Positions 32,903 to 42,664 of a stretch of 58,968 nucleotides of DNA are shown here, piece after piece. The stretch's first letter is position 1. Each line of letters opens with the position of its first letter. Location: positions 1 to 58,968 of the forward strand of contig WJIL01000071.1 of the NCBI GenBank assembly GCA_014730275.1, read 5' to 3'. Source of the stretch: Candidatus Lokiarchaeota archaeon. Lineage in GTDB: Archaea > Asgardarchaeota > Thorarchaeia > Thorarchaeales > Thorarchaeaceae. A program made the translations under genes and the position numbers. Below the pieces are notes generated by a model, which saw nothing but the letters and a program-made list of their open reading frames with translations, was not told where the DNA came from and ran no database searches.

Positions 32903-34606
32903 TTGACCCCCAGATTCAGAGGAGTTCCCAAGAAAGTAGCTCAATTTGGTGAGGACCAATTCAATGAAACCGGAGCCCAGCGGGTTGATGTTCTTCGCGT
33001 TAAAGCATCAACCATGCGAAAGCACTTCAAGCAATTGAGAGGAATAACCTACTTGGTAGGTGTTGTCAGTCTGGATAGAGTTCGGGTATATTTCTTTGAT
33101 TCTCAAGGTCGATTGCTTGTTGGCGAGAATCTGGATCCCTCTGATTACGAAAAGGTGCAAAAACAGTCTCGCTTACTCACGAGTTATGAGAAGCCAACTC
33201 CACCAACTGAAGAAGAGTTGCGGATGGAGGCCACGGAAGAAACACGAACCATACTCTCAAAGGCAATACGGAAGGTGTCACGCGAGCTTGCCCAGAGTGA
33301 GCCTGAATTTCCCGAGCTGTATGTTACAGCAGAGGAAACTTCCGATGAGTCACAGAATTTCGGTATGACCTTTGAAGAAGACGGAGCTCTCATTTTTGAG
33401 GAGTCAGCTGTTCGAACTGAATGGGCTGAAGGTGTATGTCTGAGAGCAGCTTTTCTCCTTCTTGTAGATTCTACAAAACGTGATATACCATTCGTGCAGT
33501 GTATCGGAAATGGAATCGCCTTCTCACATATTGGTACAAAGAAAAAAGAAAGCTGGTTTGCGAAGTGGATGAAAATCTCCAAAGATTCCCGCTTCCTGCC
33601 TTTGCTCAATCATTTGGTTCGACATACTCAGGCTTATTCTACAGGAGGCTTTGAGACAATACTTGAAATGATACGGAATGCGCCACAAGATGTAACCCTG
33701 AAACTGTGGCTTGAAGGTCTTGAAACTATCCACGACTACATTGAGGTCCCGTTGGAGACCGGCGACTATCACGTTATGCGTAGGTTCTGCCAGCGCATTG
33801 GTGATATTTCCGCGCTACGGAAACGAAAGGATGTTCTGCCAAAGGTTCATTTAGGAGCCCGAGCGATTTGTAATCCAAAACCACTTGACTTGCCCCTCAG
33901 TATGATTGATGGGGAAGAAGACTCTGAGTCTGATTGCTGGTTATCTGTTCAGTACATACATGGAAACCGGGTGAAAAGCCTCACTGCAGGAGCATTTGAA
34001 GCTAAGCCGGTTGATTCCGTTACATACGTTCTCAACCTCGATGATTTGACCCCGAAGCCCGGTGGGATTCAACCGAGGATGAAAGACATTGTCAGATGGG
34101 CGCTTAATCGACTTGGTCTTCAAAGCGGTTGGGATGGCACATTCAAGAAAAGCATCGTATTTGAGGACAAGGAGCTGGGAACTACGGAGTCTGCTGTTCT
34201 CGAACGACTGATGACTGGCGATGAAAAAATCCTTTCAAACACCCTCCTAGGTTCGCCTGAAACTGTGAGAACACTGGTAGAAACTGGATGTATGATCTTG
34301 CTTCCTTCGTTTAACCATTTAGGAATCAGACCGAATTACTTGCTGAAAGGAAATCCACAGGAAATCCAGAATCTTGTAGAATCGTGTGCCCTTGAGGCGA
34401 CCGTTTTCGTTTCTGAGGGAATGGCGTATTCGATTGTTTCTTGCCCTGCAGCTTATGGAAGAGAAATGGTATCACGTAGTATCGATTTGGAAAAAAGTGA
34501 GATTTACCCTCTTGCAGGTGTGAGCTCGAATCAACGCATCCTTCGTGATGAGACAATCTATAGAACTGATGCTAACTGGTTTTCGTGGGCATTTACCGAT
34601 TTTTGA
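32903..34606 (+). CDS. Large hypothetical protein (567 aa)
   Basis: TTG 32903 is preferred because GGAG (32892-32895) sits 7 nt upstream; TTG 32885 is also in frame. The 567-residue product is soluble. The first 100 residues look like an alpha/beta domain (GVVSLDRVRVYFFDSQGRLL), then a Glu-rich region, and a helical middle (LLNHLVRHTQAYSTGGFE, and ETGDYHVMRRFCQRIG). I recognise no family and no catalytic motif. It stands alone, with its own promoter region and a TATA-like element shared with nothing obvious. It appears to be a lineage-specific protein. Confidence 0.7.
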   Translation: MTPRFRGVPKKVAQFGEDQFNETGAQRVDVLRVKASTMRKHFKQLRGITYLVGVVSLDRVRVYFFDSQGRLLVGENLDPSDYEKVQKQSRLLTSYEKPTPPTEEELRMEATEETRTILSKAIRKVSRELAQSEPEFPELYVTAEETSDESQNFGMTFEEDGALIFEESAVRTEWAEGVCLRAAFLLLVDSTKRDIPFVQCIGNGIAFSHIGTKKKESWFAKWMKISKDSRFLPLLNHLVRHTQAYSTGGFETILEMIRNAPQDVTLKLWLEGLETIHDYIEVPLETGDYHVMRRFCQRIGDISALRKRKDVLPKVHLGARAICNPKPLDLPLSMIDGEEDSESDCWLSVQYIHGNRVKSLTAGAFEAKPVDSVTYVLNLDDLTPKPGGIQPRMKDIVRWALNRLGLQSGWDGTFKKSIVFEDKELGTTESAVLERLMTGDEKILSNTLLGSPETVRTLVETGCMILLPSFNHLGIRPNYLLKGNPQEIQNLVESCALEATVFVSEGMAYSIVSCPAAYGREMVSRSIDLEKSEIYPLAGVSSNQRILRDETIYRTDANWFSWAFTDF

Positions 34607-34733
34607 CCATAATGAGACATTTAACCATTCCAAGCCACCGATATATGATAAAGATACGAAGATGTACCGTCTTGTGAAAAAGCATATCAAGCTGCTACAA
34701 CTCTCATGAGAACATTCCTACCGAGGACTCAGT

Positions 34734-37700
34734 ATGTACAAAGCCTACGCTATTATCCTTCTTGTATTATGCCCAACTGTACCGTTGATAGTAACTCCAG
34801 AAGCCGGGATTGCTAGCGTCAGATTTGAGTCAGATACCGGACCCTATCTTGAGTCATTTCTTCGACATAATCTGAAATCCCATCAAGGGAGTATTGGAGC
34901 TGGAGTGGCATCTCAGCGAGCTGTGCTACAATTCAAGGATTCCCTAACTCCTCGTGAAACTGCTTTTGCTGAGGGTCTTGGTATACAATTCAGAAGAAGG
35001 AATCAACAGCCTATTCGCGTGGGAAGTACATACCTTTGTGATGTTCCAACTATCGATGCTCTTGAACGCCTTTCTACTATTGGACTCAAGAGAGCTACTT
35101 CAGGCGAGAAGAAGTTCTATCCATCTCTCGAAACCTCTGTACCCGCCATGAACACACCATCGGTGTGGAACAATTTGGAAAAAGAAGGTACGCGGATAGA
35201 TGGTTCTGGTGTTACAGTAGCTGTTATCGATACAGGTGCAAGCTGGTTGCATCCTACTTTCTGGCGAGCAACAAAGAATAACATTAATGTCATTGAAAAT
35301 AATGGTGAATTCTACGCTGATCTCGATGATGATAGTATTGCTGATAATAACGAGGGCCCATTGAAACAAACTGAGGAACAGTCTACAGGGACCATTGAAG
35401 TCAGCAATGAGTATCTATTCATCGATGTTGGTGATGATGACCAATTTTCCTATGGCGCTGGAGATCGATGGGTGGGCGGCATCGATGCAAACGATGATGG
35501 TATTCTCACCTTGCCCACAGAAAACGTTGCGCTTCTCGGAGAATCAAAAGTAAAGATGTTCTATGACCAAGGTGAGAATGAGGTCTTTGTTCGGGGCGTC
35601 AATCTGACTTCCAGTGTATTACATGGTGGAGATGATAATGGACACGGAACTCACGTAGCCTCAACAATAGCAGGCGGACAGATCGGGCTAACCTCGATGG
35701 TCGGTGTCGCACCAGGGGTTGACCTCATAGTCATCAAAAGCCCCCTGACATCAGCATCTATTATCGATGGCATTCACTTTGCTACTGCTCATGACGCAGA
35801 TGTCATCAATATGTCATTTTCAAGTTACCTTGGTTTCCTTGATGGAACAGATTTGGAGGACCTGGCTGCAACTGATGCCTTTCTTCAAAACGACACGTTG
35901 TGCGTCGCAGCAGCAGGTAACCTCGGGGGCCGTTCGAAACATAGTAGGTTTAGTGTTCCTGCTGGCGATGATGCCGGAACTACCCTCTCTGTATCGAATC
36001 CACCGGATTACTCATTTTTGAATGTGATTTGGTATAGTTCTAATCAAGATGAGTCGGTCACTCTGTCACCCCCTGATGGAGGCGAAGATGTAACTCTTGG
36101 GCCTATCGGGGAAATGGTGGGATCAGCCTATTCTGTGACAACCAGTGATATTAACGCATATGCCTTTGTAGATGTGAGTTCGCGAGGCTTCAATCGGTTG
36201 ATTATCCAGGTCTCAGAGAGTGAACACAATTGGACTTCAGGAGTATGGACTGTTACTGTTGAAAATCCGAGTGGAGAAGAAATTACTGTAGACGCTTATG
36301 CGTGGGACAATGCTTGGTCCGGCGGCTCGCTTCGCTTCACATCAAGGATTGATAATTCACACACTATCAGTTGTCCAGCAACAGCAGATTTCGCGGTGGC
36401 AGTGTCTTCTTACAGCGAGGCGAGGGAAAGTATTAGTCCAACCTCGAGCAATGGCCCTCGAATAGATGGCAACATTAAACCAGAACTCTCAGCACCTGGT
36501 GCATCAGTTGAAGCAGCTTCTAGATTCACCAGTATCTCTACTTCTCTCTGGATCTCACGAACGGGCACAAGTATGGCGACCCCACATGTTGCTGGCGCAC
36601 TTGCACTGAGCTATCAAAGCTCACAGTCCAATAGTGCATGGGATGATTTGAGTGCGTTATTCGAAGGGGCCGGTGGTTTTGACGCTCACAATTCACTTCC
36701 GACTAATGATGCAGGTTTTGGCCTTTGCGACTCCCTTCATACAGTTCGTCATGTTCTTGATGTACCCCTAGAAAACGGAACGTCACTATCGGATTGGGTA
36801 GGAATTCCTCCCTTGGTTGATGGCCACGAAAACATCACTCTGGATGGTAAGCTGGACATACTATCATTTTCTGCATATCATGATGAGAATCAGGTTGGTG
36901 CTGCCATAACAGTACGGAACGCCCCCTCTTGGGAGTCTTTCAATCTTTCATTGGAATTAAACCTGGACAACAATGAAGGTACAGGATATCTGGGAACTGA
37001 TTCTGTGGTTAACATGACTATGGGTTCTCTCCAGCTCTATCGCTGGAACGAGGGTTGGGTTGAAGCAGCCGAGAATGAAGCTGAATGGTGGAATAGCTCG
37101 GCTACGATTTTCATCAGAGTGAATGCAGATTCAGTAGCTGATAGATTCTCGATTAACACCTATACGTACAACAGTACTGATTCGACCGTGGATTTCTTAC
37201 AGGACATGACCCTAGAGAATATGTGGCGACCGCTGTTCAAAAACATCGAATTTGGTGCCACTGCGGGAACTTATTCTTTGAACATCTCGATTAAAGACAG
37301 AGATACCCAATCAGATAGTATCAATCTAGGTTGGCGTCTAGTATTTGGCCAAGACTCCATCCTGCAAACAGATACCGCAAGTGGTTCGAAGAACTATTTC
37401 CTTACATTCAATTCCACATCGTGGGATACTACCTATGTTGTAAGCGTTCTGCTGAATGTCAGCGATGGACATGACACACTTCATCTCAATTCTCTGATGT
37501 TGGAACGAACAGCTTCTGGTGTTCTAGAGATTTCAAGTGCTTCACTTGATAGCAATACTGCACGTGTTGGTCCATTCGTTCAAGACATGATTACGGGCAG
37601 AATCGTGGTTGAGGGATACCTGAAGGCCAGTGAGGTTGGAATTTCCTTTGCGGGTGGGACAAGCAACCCCTTGAATTTCTCGCTCACTGGTACTGACGGC

Positions 37701-37919
37701 GTCTATGAAATCCGTGTAAGACCATCTGGTTTGTCACCAGGTGAATATAGTGTCTATGCATATGCAATTAGTAGAACGGGGCAACGTATAGAAGAAAGAT
37801 TTGCCACACTAGATGTCATTCAAGACTATACCATATTGATTATAGGTGCTGTTGCTGTCGGAGGGATGCTTGCAATCCTTATGCTTGTGAGTAGATACTT
37901 CAGGAAGGATGGTGAATAG
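34734..37919 (+). CDS. Cell-surface subtilisin-like (S8) serine protease, 1061 aa
   Basis: A signal peptide (AIILLVLCPTVPLIV) and a prodomain-like segment precede the catalytic domain. The triad is Asp166 (VIDTGAS), His304 (NGHGTHVAS) and Ser613 (GTSMATPHVAG). Between Asp and His lie about 135 extra residues with Asp/Asn-rich, calcium-site-like loops (DLDDDSIADNN, DANDDG). Two beta-rich modules follow (about 690-1020), then a membrane helix (TILIIGAVAVGGMLAILMLV) and a short basic tail. The architecture resembles the 16018 protease. Its stop lies 3 nt from the next start, so it shares a transcript with a flavoprotein, an unusual partner for a surface protease. Confidence 0.92.
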   Translation: MYKAYAIILLVLCPTVPLIVTPEAGIASVRFESDTGPYLESFLRHNLKSHQGSIGAGVASQRAVLQFKDSLTPRETAFAEGLGIQFRRRNQQPIRVGSTYLCDVPTIDALERLSTIGLKRATSGEKKFYPSLETSVPAMNTPSVWNNLEKEGTRIDGSGVTVAVIDTGASWLHPTFWRATKNNINVIENNGEFYADLDDDSIADNNEGPLKQTEEQSTGTIEVSNEYLFIDVGDDDQFSYGAGDRWVGGIDANDDGILTLPTENVALLGESKVKMFYDQGENEVFVRGVNLTSSVLHGGDDNGHGTHVASTIAGGQIGLTSMVGVAPGVDLIVIKSPLTSASIIDGIHFATAHDADVINMSFSSYLGFLDGTDLEDLAATDAFLQNDTLCVAAAGNLGGRSKHSRFSVPAGDDAGTTLSVSNPPDYSFLNVIWYSSNQDESVTLSPPDGGEDVTLGPIGEMVGSAYSVTTSDINAYAFVDVSSRGFNRLIIQVSESEHNWTSGVWTVTVENPSGEEITVDAYAWDNAWSGGSLRFTSRIDNSHTISCPATADFAVAVSSYSEARESISPTSSNGPRIDGNIKPELSAPGASVEAASRFTSISTSLWISRTGTSMATPHVAGALALSYQSSQSNSAWDDLSALFEGAGGFDAHNSLPTNDAGFGLCDSLHTVRHVLDVPLENGTSLSDWVGIPPLVDGHENITLDGKLDILSFSAYHDENQVGAAITVRNAPSWESFNLSLELNLDNNEGTGYLGTDSVVNMTMGSLQLYRWNEGWVEAAENEAEWWNSSATIFIRVNADSVADRFSINTYTYNSTDSTVDFLQDMTLENMWRPLFKNIEFGATAGTYSLNISIKDRDTQSDSINLGWRLVFGQDSILQTDTASGSKNYFLTFNSTSWDTTYVVSVLLNVSDGHDTLHLNSLMLERTASGVLEISSASLDSNTARVGPFVQDMITGRIVVEGYLKASEVGISFAGGTSNPLNFSLTGTDGVYEIRVRPSGLSPGEYSVYAYAISRTGQRIEERFATLDVIQDYTILIIGAVAVGGMLAILMLVSRYFRKDGE

Positions 37920-37922
37920 CGT

Positions 37923-39206
37923 ATGAAGCTAGTTGTTATTGGAATGGGCCCTGGCGGGGCATCAGTCGCATCAACAGTCAGTACCTTTGATCGTGAAGCT
38001 GATGTGGAAATCATTACTCAGGAGACAGAACCAGCTCACCGGAAGCCAGGTGCTTCTTTGGCTTTTGAGACACCGAATACCGATGAACTTGCCATTGAGG
38101 ATTGGTCCTTGGAAAAGCTGAATGAACAAGGTGTTCGAGTACGACTGGGGACCCGTGTGGGGAATGTAAATCTGGATGACAAAGCATTGACCATTCGCGG
38201 ACCTGATGGAACTACTTCAGAAGTAGAATTTGATAAGCTGGTTTTGGCTACGGGCGGTCTTCCCAACATACCCGATATCCCGGGAGCTGATTTGGAAGGA
38301 ACCTATACGATTCAAAGCAGAGATGATGCTGCAGCTTTAGGTGAACGCCTATCATCTCTAAGTAAGATAGCCATAATTGGTGCCGGCTTCAGTGGTTTGG
38401 AAATTGCAGATCATCTTCATAAGATTGGCAAAGAAGTACATCTGATTGTTCGTTCACGCTTTATGCGACGTCTACTCGAGCCCAGTATGAGTTTAGAGCT
38501 TGAATCAAGAATACCGGCTGATATGATTCTTCACAAGGGCAAGGCTCCAACTGCCATAACTGGATCGAAAGAGGTTGAAGGTGTAGAGATTGGCGATGAG
38601 GTTGTGCATTGTGATGCAGTTCTTTTCATGACTGGCGTCATACCTAATGTCTTATTGGCGGAGGAAATGGGTTTGGACATCGGACCGAGTGGTGCTATTG
38701 TCGTAGATGAACATATGGAGACTTCAGCTGAAGATGTCTATGCAGTAGGCGATTGTGCGGAAATGTCCGACTTCTTGACAGGTGAACCTGTTGTAATGCC
38801 CATTGGGAGTACAGCAGCGCGAGCCGGTAAGCAGGCAGGCCTGGCTATCGTCGGACGAGACAAGACATTCAAAGACGTCAATCTACGTCTGCAATATGAT
38901 CGTATTCTCGATACAGACATTGTTTGTGTAGGCCACTCCTCAGAAACTGCGCGTCGCATGGACATCAAGACCGATGTGACTTTTCTAGACGACGATGCGG
39001 AATTCGCAAAGATTGCCCTTGTTACGGACAAGGACGGTATCCTCATTGGAGGACAAGTAATTGCGCCTCGTCTCGGTTCTAGATGGGCATATCAGATACT
39101 GGAGCGTGTAGATGAACGAGCGAATCTCAAGGAATCGCCCCTGCTCCCCCCTCAACATGATCGGATGGAAGGTCTGCTAGAAGACCAATATGGTCCTATT
39201 CGATAA
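37923..39206 (+). CDS. FAD/NAD-dependent oxidoreductase (NADH oxidase/CoA-disulfide-reductase-like)
   Basis: A 427-residue two-dinucleotide-binding flavoprotein. The FAD Rossmann motif is GMGPGGASVAS, the NAD motif is IIGAGFSGLEIADHL, ATGGLPNIPDIPG links them and VYAVGDCAEM binds FAD. The active-site Cys of NADH oxidases and CoA-disulfide reductases, expected around residue 42, is missing: the region reads HRKPGASLAF. The enzyme therefore probably does not use a redox Cys; ferredoxin-reductase-like or other electron transfer is possible. It starts 3 nt after the subtilase stop and its end overlaps the convergent protease gene by 11 nt. Confidence 0.85.
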   Translation: MKLVVIGMGPGGASVASTVSTFDREADVEIITQETEPAHRKPGASLAFETPNTDELAIEDWSLEKLNEQGVRVRLGTRVGNVNLDDKALTIRGPDGTTSEVEFDKLVLATGGLPNIPDIPGADLEGTYTIQSRDDAAALGERLSSLSKIAIIGAGFSGLEIADHLHKIGKEVHLIVRSRFMRRLLEPSMSLELESRIPADMILHKGKAPTAITGSKEVEGVEIGDEVVHCDAVLFMTGVIPNVLLAEEMGLDIGPSGAIVVDEHMETSAEDVYAVGDCAEMSDFLTGEPVVMPIGSTAARAGKQAGLAIVGRDKTFKDVNLRLQYDRILDTDIVCVGHSSETARRMDIKTDVTFLDDDAEFAKIALVTDKDGILIGGQVIAPRLGSRWAYQILERVDERANLKESPLLPPQHDRMEGLLEDQYGPIR

Positions 39207-42081
39207 GGGGACCTTCATCCTCTTCTACCTCTATTTCCCAGCCCGAATCTAGTTTATCCCGCACATTGAATTTGACGGCAGCTACATACACTAAGCCAAC
39301 AAGAACAATGGCGATGAAGAGGATAGTAACAATGGTCGTAAGTTTTTGTTCGGGACTGCTTATGGGAACCAAGAAAATTTTCTTTGCGATTCTAGTATTT
39401 CCGCTTGCATCTGTTGCGGTTACTGATACTTCATAGAAACCACCATTGGTTACGTTCAGGGAGGCAACGAATTTGTAACCTAACTCTTCGCTCACTTCAG
39501 GTTCGAGAACCTCATCATTAGGGCCAGAGATTCTCATTGTGACATCTTCCAAGTCATTATCAAATACATAGGTCACTATGTTTGTGATTTCGCCCACTTG
39601 ATCCACATCAAACTCAATGTCGAAGACCCTTGGTCTTTCAGGAATCAATGATCCTGCTATGTTCCGAAGGAGCCTCAGATTGTCTGCTCCTCCACGAATA
39701 GCATCGTAGAGAATATTATCATAAAGCGTGGAACCATCTGACATTGCAATAACACGTCCATCACCATACTCTGCCTTAGCGATGAGTGCATGTTCTTTGT
39801 CAGAACTATACCAGAAGAGACCTTGGGCACCAGCCACCGATGAGTTAATCGACAGAGTGCTTCCCGATAGGACATACAGATTCTCCACGCCCTCTGTCAG
39901 AGTGTCATTCTCTACAACTCCTCCATAATCCTCTCCATAGAATTCACCTGTTTGGTCATCTGGCCCCCTTCCAATTTCAAACTCCTCGCATTGGATTCCA
40001 TAGGGTTCGAGTATCATATTGTAGTAGTCAATACCGAAGCTAGCGCTTCCTGTTTGGCTATCGTAGAACTCTGAAAGAATAAAGAGCGTACCTCCGTTCT
40101 CAACGAATTCGTGGATTGCTTCAATTTCTCTCTCAGCGTAGGGCGTTTCTGTATCCATTATCATGAAGGTTTCAGTTGTTGATAGAATTCCTGTATCAAT
40201 AGTACTGCTTCCCGAATCACTTGGAAACTCAGATAGTAGAATCCCTTGGTTCTTCAGATACTCGGTGAAGTATCTGTAGTATGATGGATCATCAGCATCT
40301 TCTGCTGAATGATGGGCCATATCAACCATCAATTTCCCGCCGTAACTTGTGATGGAGAAGTCCAGTTCGATTGAAGTTATGTTATTGCTTGGTGTCGCAA
40401 GGACAAGCTCTCCTGAATAATCTCCTATCGAACTCAATGGCAAGTCCTTAGGTATGCTTAGAGATATACCAAAATAGGAGTAACCTTCCTGAACGTTTAC
40501 TGATTCAGGTACTCGAACGAATTGGCTTGCGTTACCATAGGTTTGGATATTGAGGTTTCCTCTGTCATCCGTTGACAACACAGACACATTCTGTCCTTCT
40601 CTATCTTCTCCAACTATGAGGACTTTCTTGCTACCCGGCAGGGTTGGATAGCTTCTTGGTGTCATCAACGTGAATGTGTCGATAGAATCAAGCAAGATGT
40701 CCGATCTGGTTACGTTGGCTAGCCCCCATCCTTGTTCCATAGGGTCTTGGTCAAAATCAGTTGCGCCGGCCATGATTGCTGTTTTTGATTCGATAGGTCG
40801 TAAATACGGATACTTGCTCATTAATAGTGCAACGAGCCCAGCTATCTGGGGTGTTGATGCAGAGGTTCCAGAGAATTGGGTGTAGTGGGAACCATATTGG
40901 CTATAGTTGTAAATTGGGTACTCAAAAGAGCCAGCACTATCAGCCCTTCCAGACATTACATTCAGGCCAGGGGCTATGATATCTGGCTTCGCAAAAATTC
41001 CGTTTGGTTCAGCATACTGTCTGTTTACTGGACCTCTGCTGCTGAAAGCTACAACACCAGTTCCATCAGCAGAAGAGCCTACTGTAATAGCTTCTTCGAG
41101 GACTCCTGGAGAATTGATTGTGTATGCTGCGGGGCCGGTGTTACCCGCTGCGATCACTACAGTCACTCCTTCCTGAATAGCAGACTCTACAGCTAGCATG
41201 GACGGGTCTTCATTGGATATGTCAGCCATGGGCCCTCCCAAACTCAGTGAGATGACATCTGAGCCACTATTTACGGCAAATTCTATGCCCTGAGCGATGA
41301 CTGAATCCTCACCAGCGCCATCTGCATCTAATACCTTGACGATGAGAAGCTTGGCTCCTGGGGCCATTCCTGTGTAGTTTCCCCCATTCATTTCTCCTGT
41401 GCCAGCAACGAGCCAAGAACACGCAGTACCATGTCCATTATCGTCATAGGCATCTACACCATCTGATGGTTCCATATCATCTTGATTGGAATCACTTACG
41501 AAGTCCTTGAATCCAACAAGCTGGTCCTCCAAATCTGGGTGATCTCCCTGGGCACCGCTATCTAGAACCGCTACCTTGATTCCTGTTCCATTGAATCCGT
41601 TTTCTATCAATGAATCGGTATCCAGAATCTCATCAGGATGGGTATAACCAAGATTTCCATCGTTATTAACCGCAATCTTCTCATTGCCTAACGTAACTTG
41701 GAGTTTGGAATCGAAATCCACCCGATCTATTAATGGGAAGCTCGCTAATTCCTTGATGGCACTCTTTTCTGCGTACAAGGACACAACCGGAATAAGTGAG
41801 AAGACATGTCTAATCACAATCTTCTCTAAGTCCGATTCATGCAAGAACTCACTCATTTCACGCTGAGAATACCCCTCTGGAAACTTCACCACAATGGGGA
41901 TTTTCTCTTCGTTAGGAACCGAGTTCATTTTTTGGAGTAGTTCTGGTTCAATTTTGGGATGCTTTTCTGAAAAGTCAGCCTGAACTTCGTAAGACTGGGC
42001 CGGGACCATAGGCAGAAAAAGCAAGACTAGTATTCCAATCGCTAGAACAGTTAATTTAGGCCTAGGTGGTTGCTGCTTCAA
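39196..42081 (-). CDS. Cell-surface subtilisin-like (S8) protease with GATase-like domain, 961 aa
   Basis: A signal peptide (VLAIGILVLLFLPMV) is followed by an I9-type prodomain (EKIPIVVKFPEG). The catalytic domain is compact: Asp174 (VLDSGAQGDHPDL), His218 (NGHGTACSW), the oxyanion Asn (AAGNTGPA) and Ser near 405 (FSGTSASTPQIAG). It lacks the large insertion of the other three proteases. Residues about 590-790 resemble a DUF4350/GATase-like module (HEFVENGGTLFILSEF, then GDGRVIAMSDGS). A beta domain and a C-terminal membrane helix (TIVTILFIAIVLVGLVYVAAV) with an acidic tail follow. It is surface-anchored. Confidence 0.92.
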   Translation of the reverse strand: MKQQPPRPKLTVLAIGILVLLFLPMVPAQSYEVQADFSEKHPKIEPELLQKMNSVPNEEKIPIVVKFPEGYSQREMSEFLHESDLEKIVIRHVFSLIPVVSLYAEKSAIKELASFPLIDRVDFDSKLQVTLGNEKIAVNNDGNLGYTHPDEILDTDSLIENGFNGTGIKVAVLDSGAQGDHPDLEDQLVGFKDFVSDSNQDDMEPSDGVDAYDDNGHGTACSWLVAGTGEMNGGNYTGMAPGAKLLIVKVLDADGAGEDSVIAQGIEFAVNSGSDVISLSLGGPMADISNEDPSMLAVESAIQEGVTVVIAAGNTGPAAYTINSPGVLEEAITVGSSADGTGVVAFSSRGPVNRQYAEPNGIFAKPDIIAPGLNVMSGRADSAGSFEYPIYNYSQYGSHYTQFSGTSASTPQIAGLVALLMSKYPYLRPIESKTAIMAGATDFDQDPMEQGWGLANVTRSDILLDSIDTFTLMTPRSYPTLPGSKKVLIVGEDREGQNVSVLSTDDRGNLNIQTYGNASQFVRVPESVNVQEGYSYFGISLSIPKDLPLSSIGDYSGELVLATPSNNITSIELDFSITSYGGKLMVDMAHHSAEDADDPSYYRYFTEYLKNQGILLSEFPSDSGSSTIDTGILSTTETFMIMDTETPYAEREIEAIHEFVENGGTLFILSEFYDSQTGSASFGIDYYNMILEPYGIQCEEFEIGRGPDDQTGEFYGEDYGGVVENDTLTEGVENLYVLSGSTLSINSSVAGAQGLFWYSSDKEHALIAKAEYGDGRVIAMSDGSTLYDNILYDAIRGGADNLRLLRNIAGSLIPERPRVFDIEFDVDQVGEITNIVTYVFDNDLEDVTMRISGPNDEVLEPEVSEELGYKFVASLNVTNGGFYEVSVTATDASGNTRIAKKIFLVPISSPEQKLTTIVTILFIAIVLVGLVYVAAVKFNVRDKLDSGWEIEVEEDEGPLIE

Positions 42082-42244
42082 CTCAATCGAATCCTATCGC
42101 ATGGAGTGAGTTCAATCATCTTATGAGTTTATTCTTGGAGGTGGTTTACTGATTGGAGTCCAGATGTTACTCGGAAAGTACGAGAGAGAAATCCAATAGC
42201 ATTTTCGTGGATTTCTACTTGAAGAGAACACAAGGTGTTCAATC

Positions 42245-42535
42245 ATGAGTAATAATAAGAAATGGAAATACAAGCGGCGTTTGCAGCTCAAGCATTTCTA
42301 CGACGATGAATCCGGGAAGACGAGAAGAACCTGGATGGAGATACAATATCAGCCTCCTAAGAAAAGTCAGGAAGGCTGGGTAAATGATGGCAAAGTTAGA
42401 ATCTCCCTTGGCGAAGATCGAGATGTGAAAGGTGCTTTCTTGCTTTCAATCGAGGAAGTGTGCCGACTTTTCAACTCCTTGAAAATGATCGCCGCAGAAC
42501 ATGAAGAGGAAAAGGCGAAACTCTGGGATCAGTAG
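42245..42535 (+). CDS. Small charged hypothetical protein (96 aa)
   Basis: A 96-residue soluble protein with a basic first half (NKKWKYKRRLQLKHFY) and an acidic helical end (MIAAEHEEEKAKLW). AAGGTG lies just before the ATG. The middle looks like beta strands (TWMEIQYQPP, KVRISLGEDRDV), a possible small nucleic-acid-binding or whirly-type fold, but this is a guess. It stands alone between a convergent protease and the coiled-coil membrane-protein gene. Confidence 0.6.
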   Translation: MSNNKKWKYKRRLQLKHFYDDESGKTRRTWMEIQYQPPKKSQEGWVNDGKVRISLGEDRDVKGAFLLSIEEVCRLFNSLKMIAAEHEEEKAKLWDQ

Positions 42536-42664
42536 CCATAGACTTCAATGTCTATTCCTCTTTGAGGTGGATTTCCCCCTCATATACTATGGCAGAGACC
42601 TGTCAATAAAACATATTTAACATGCGGATTACATAGGTATCTTGCTCAAAGAGGAGGTCCAACA

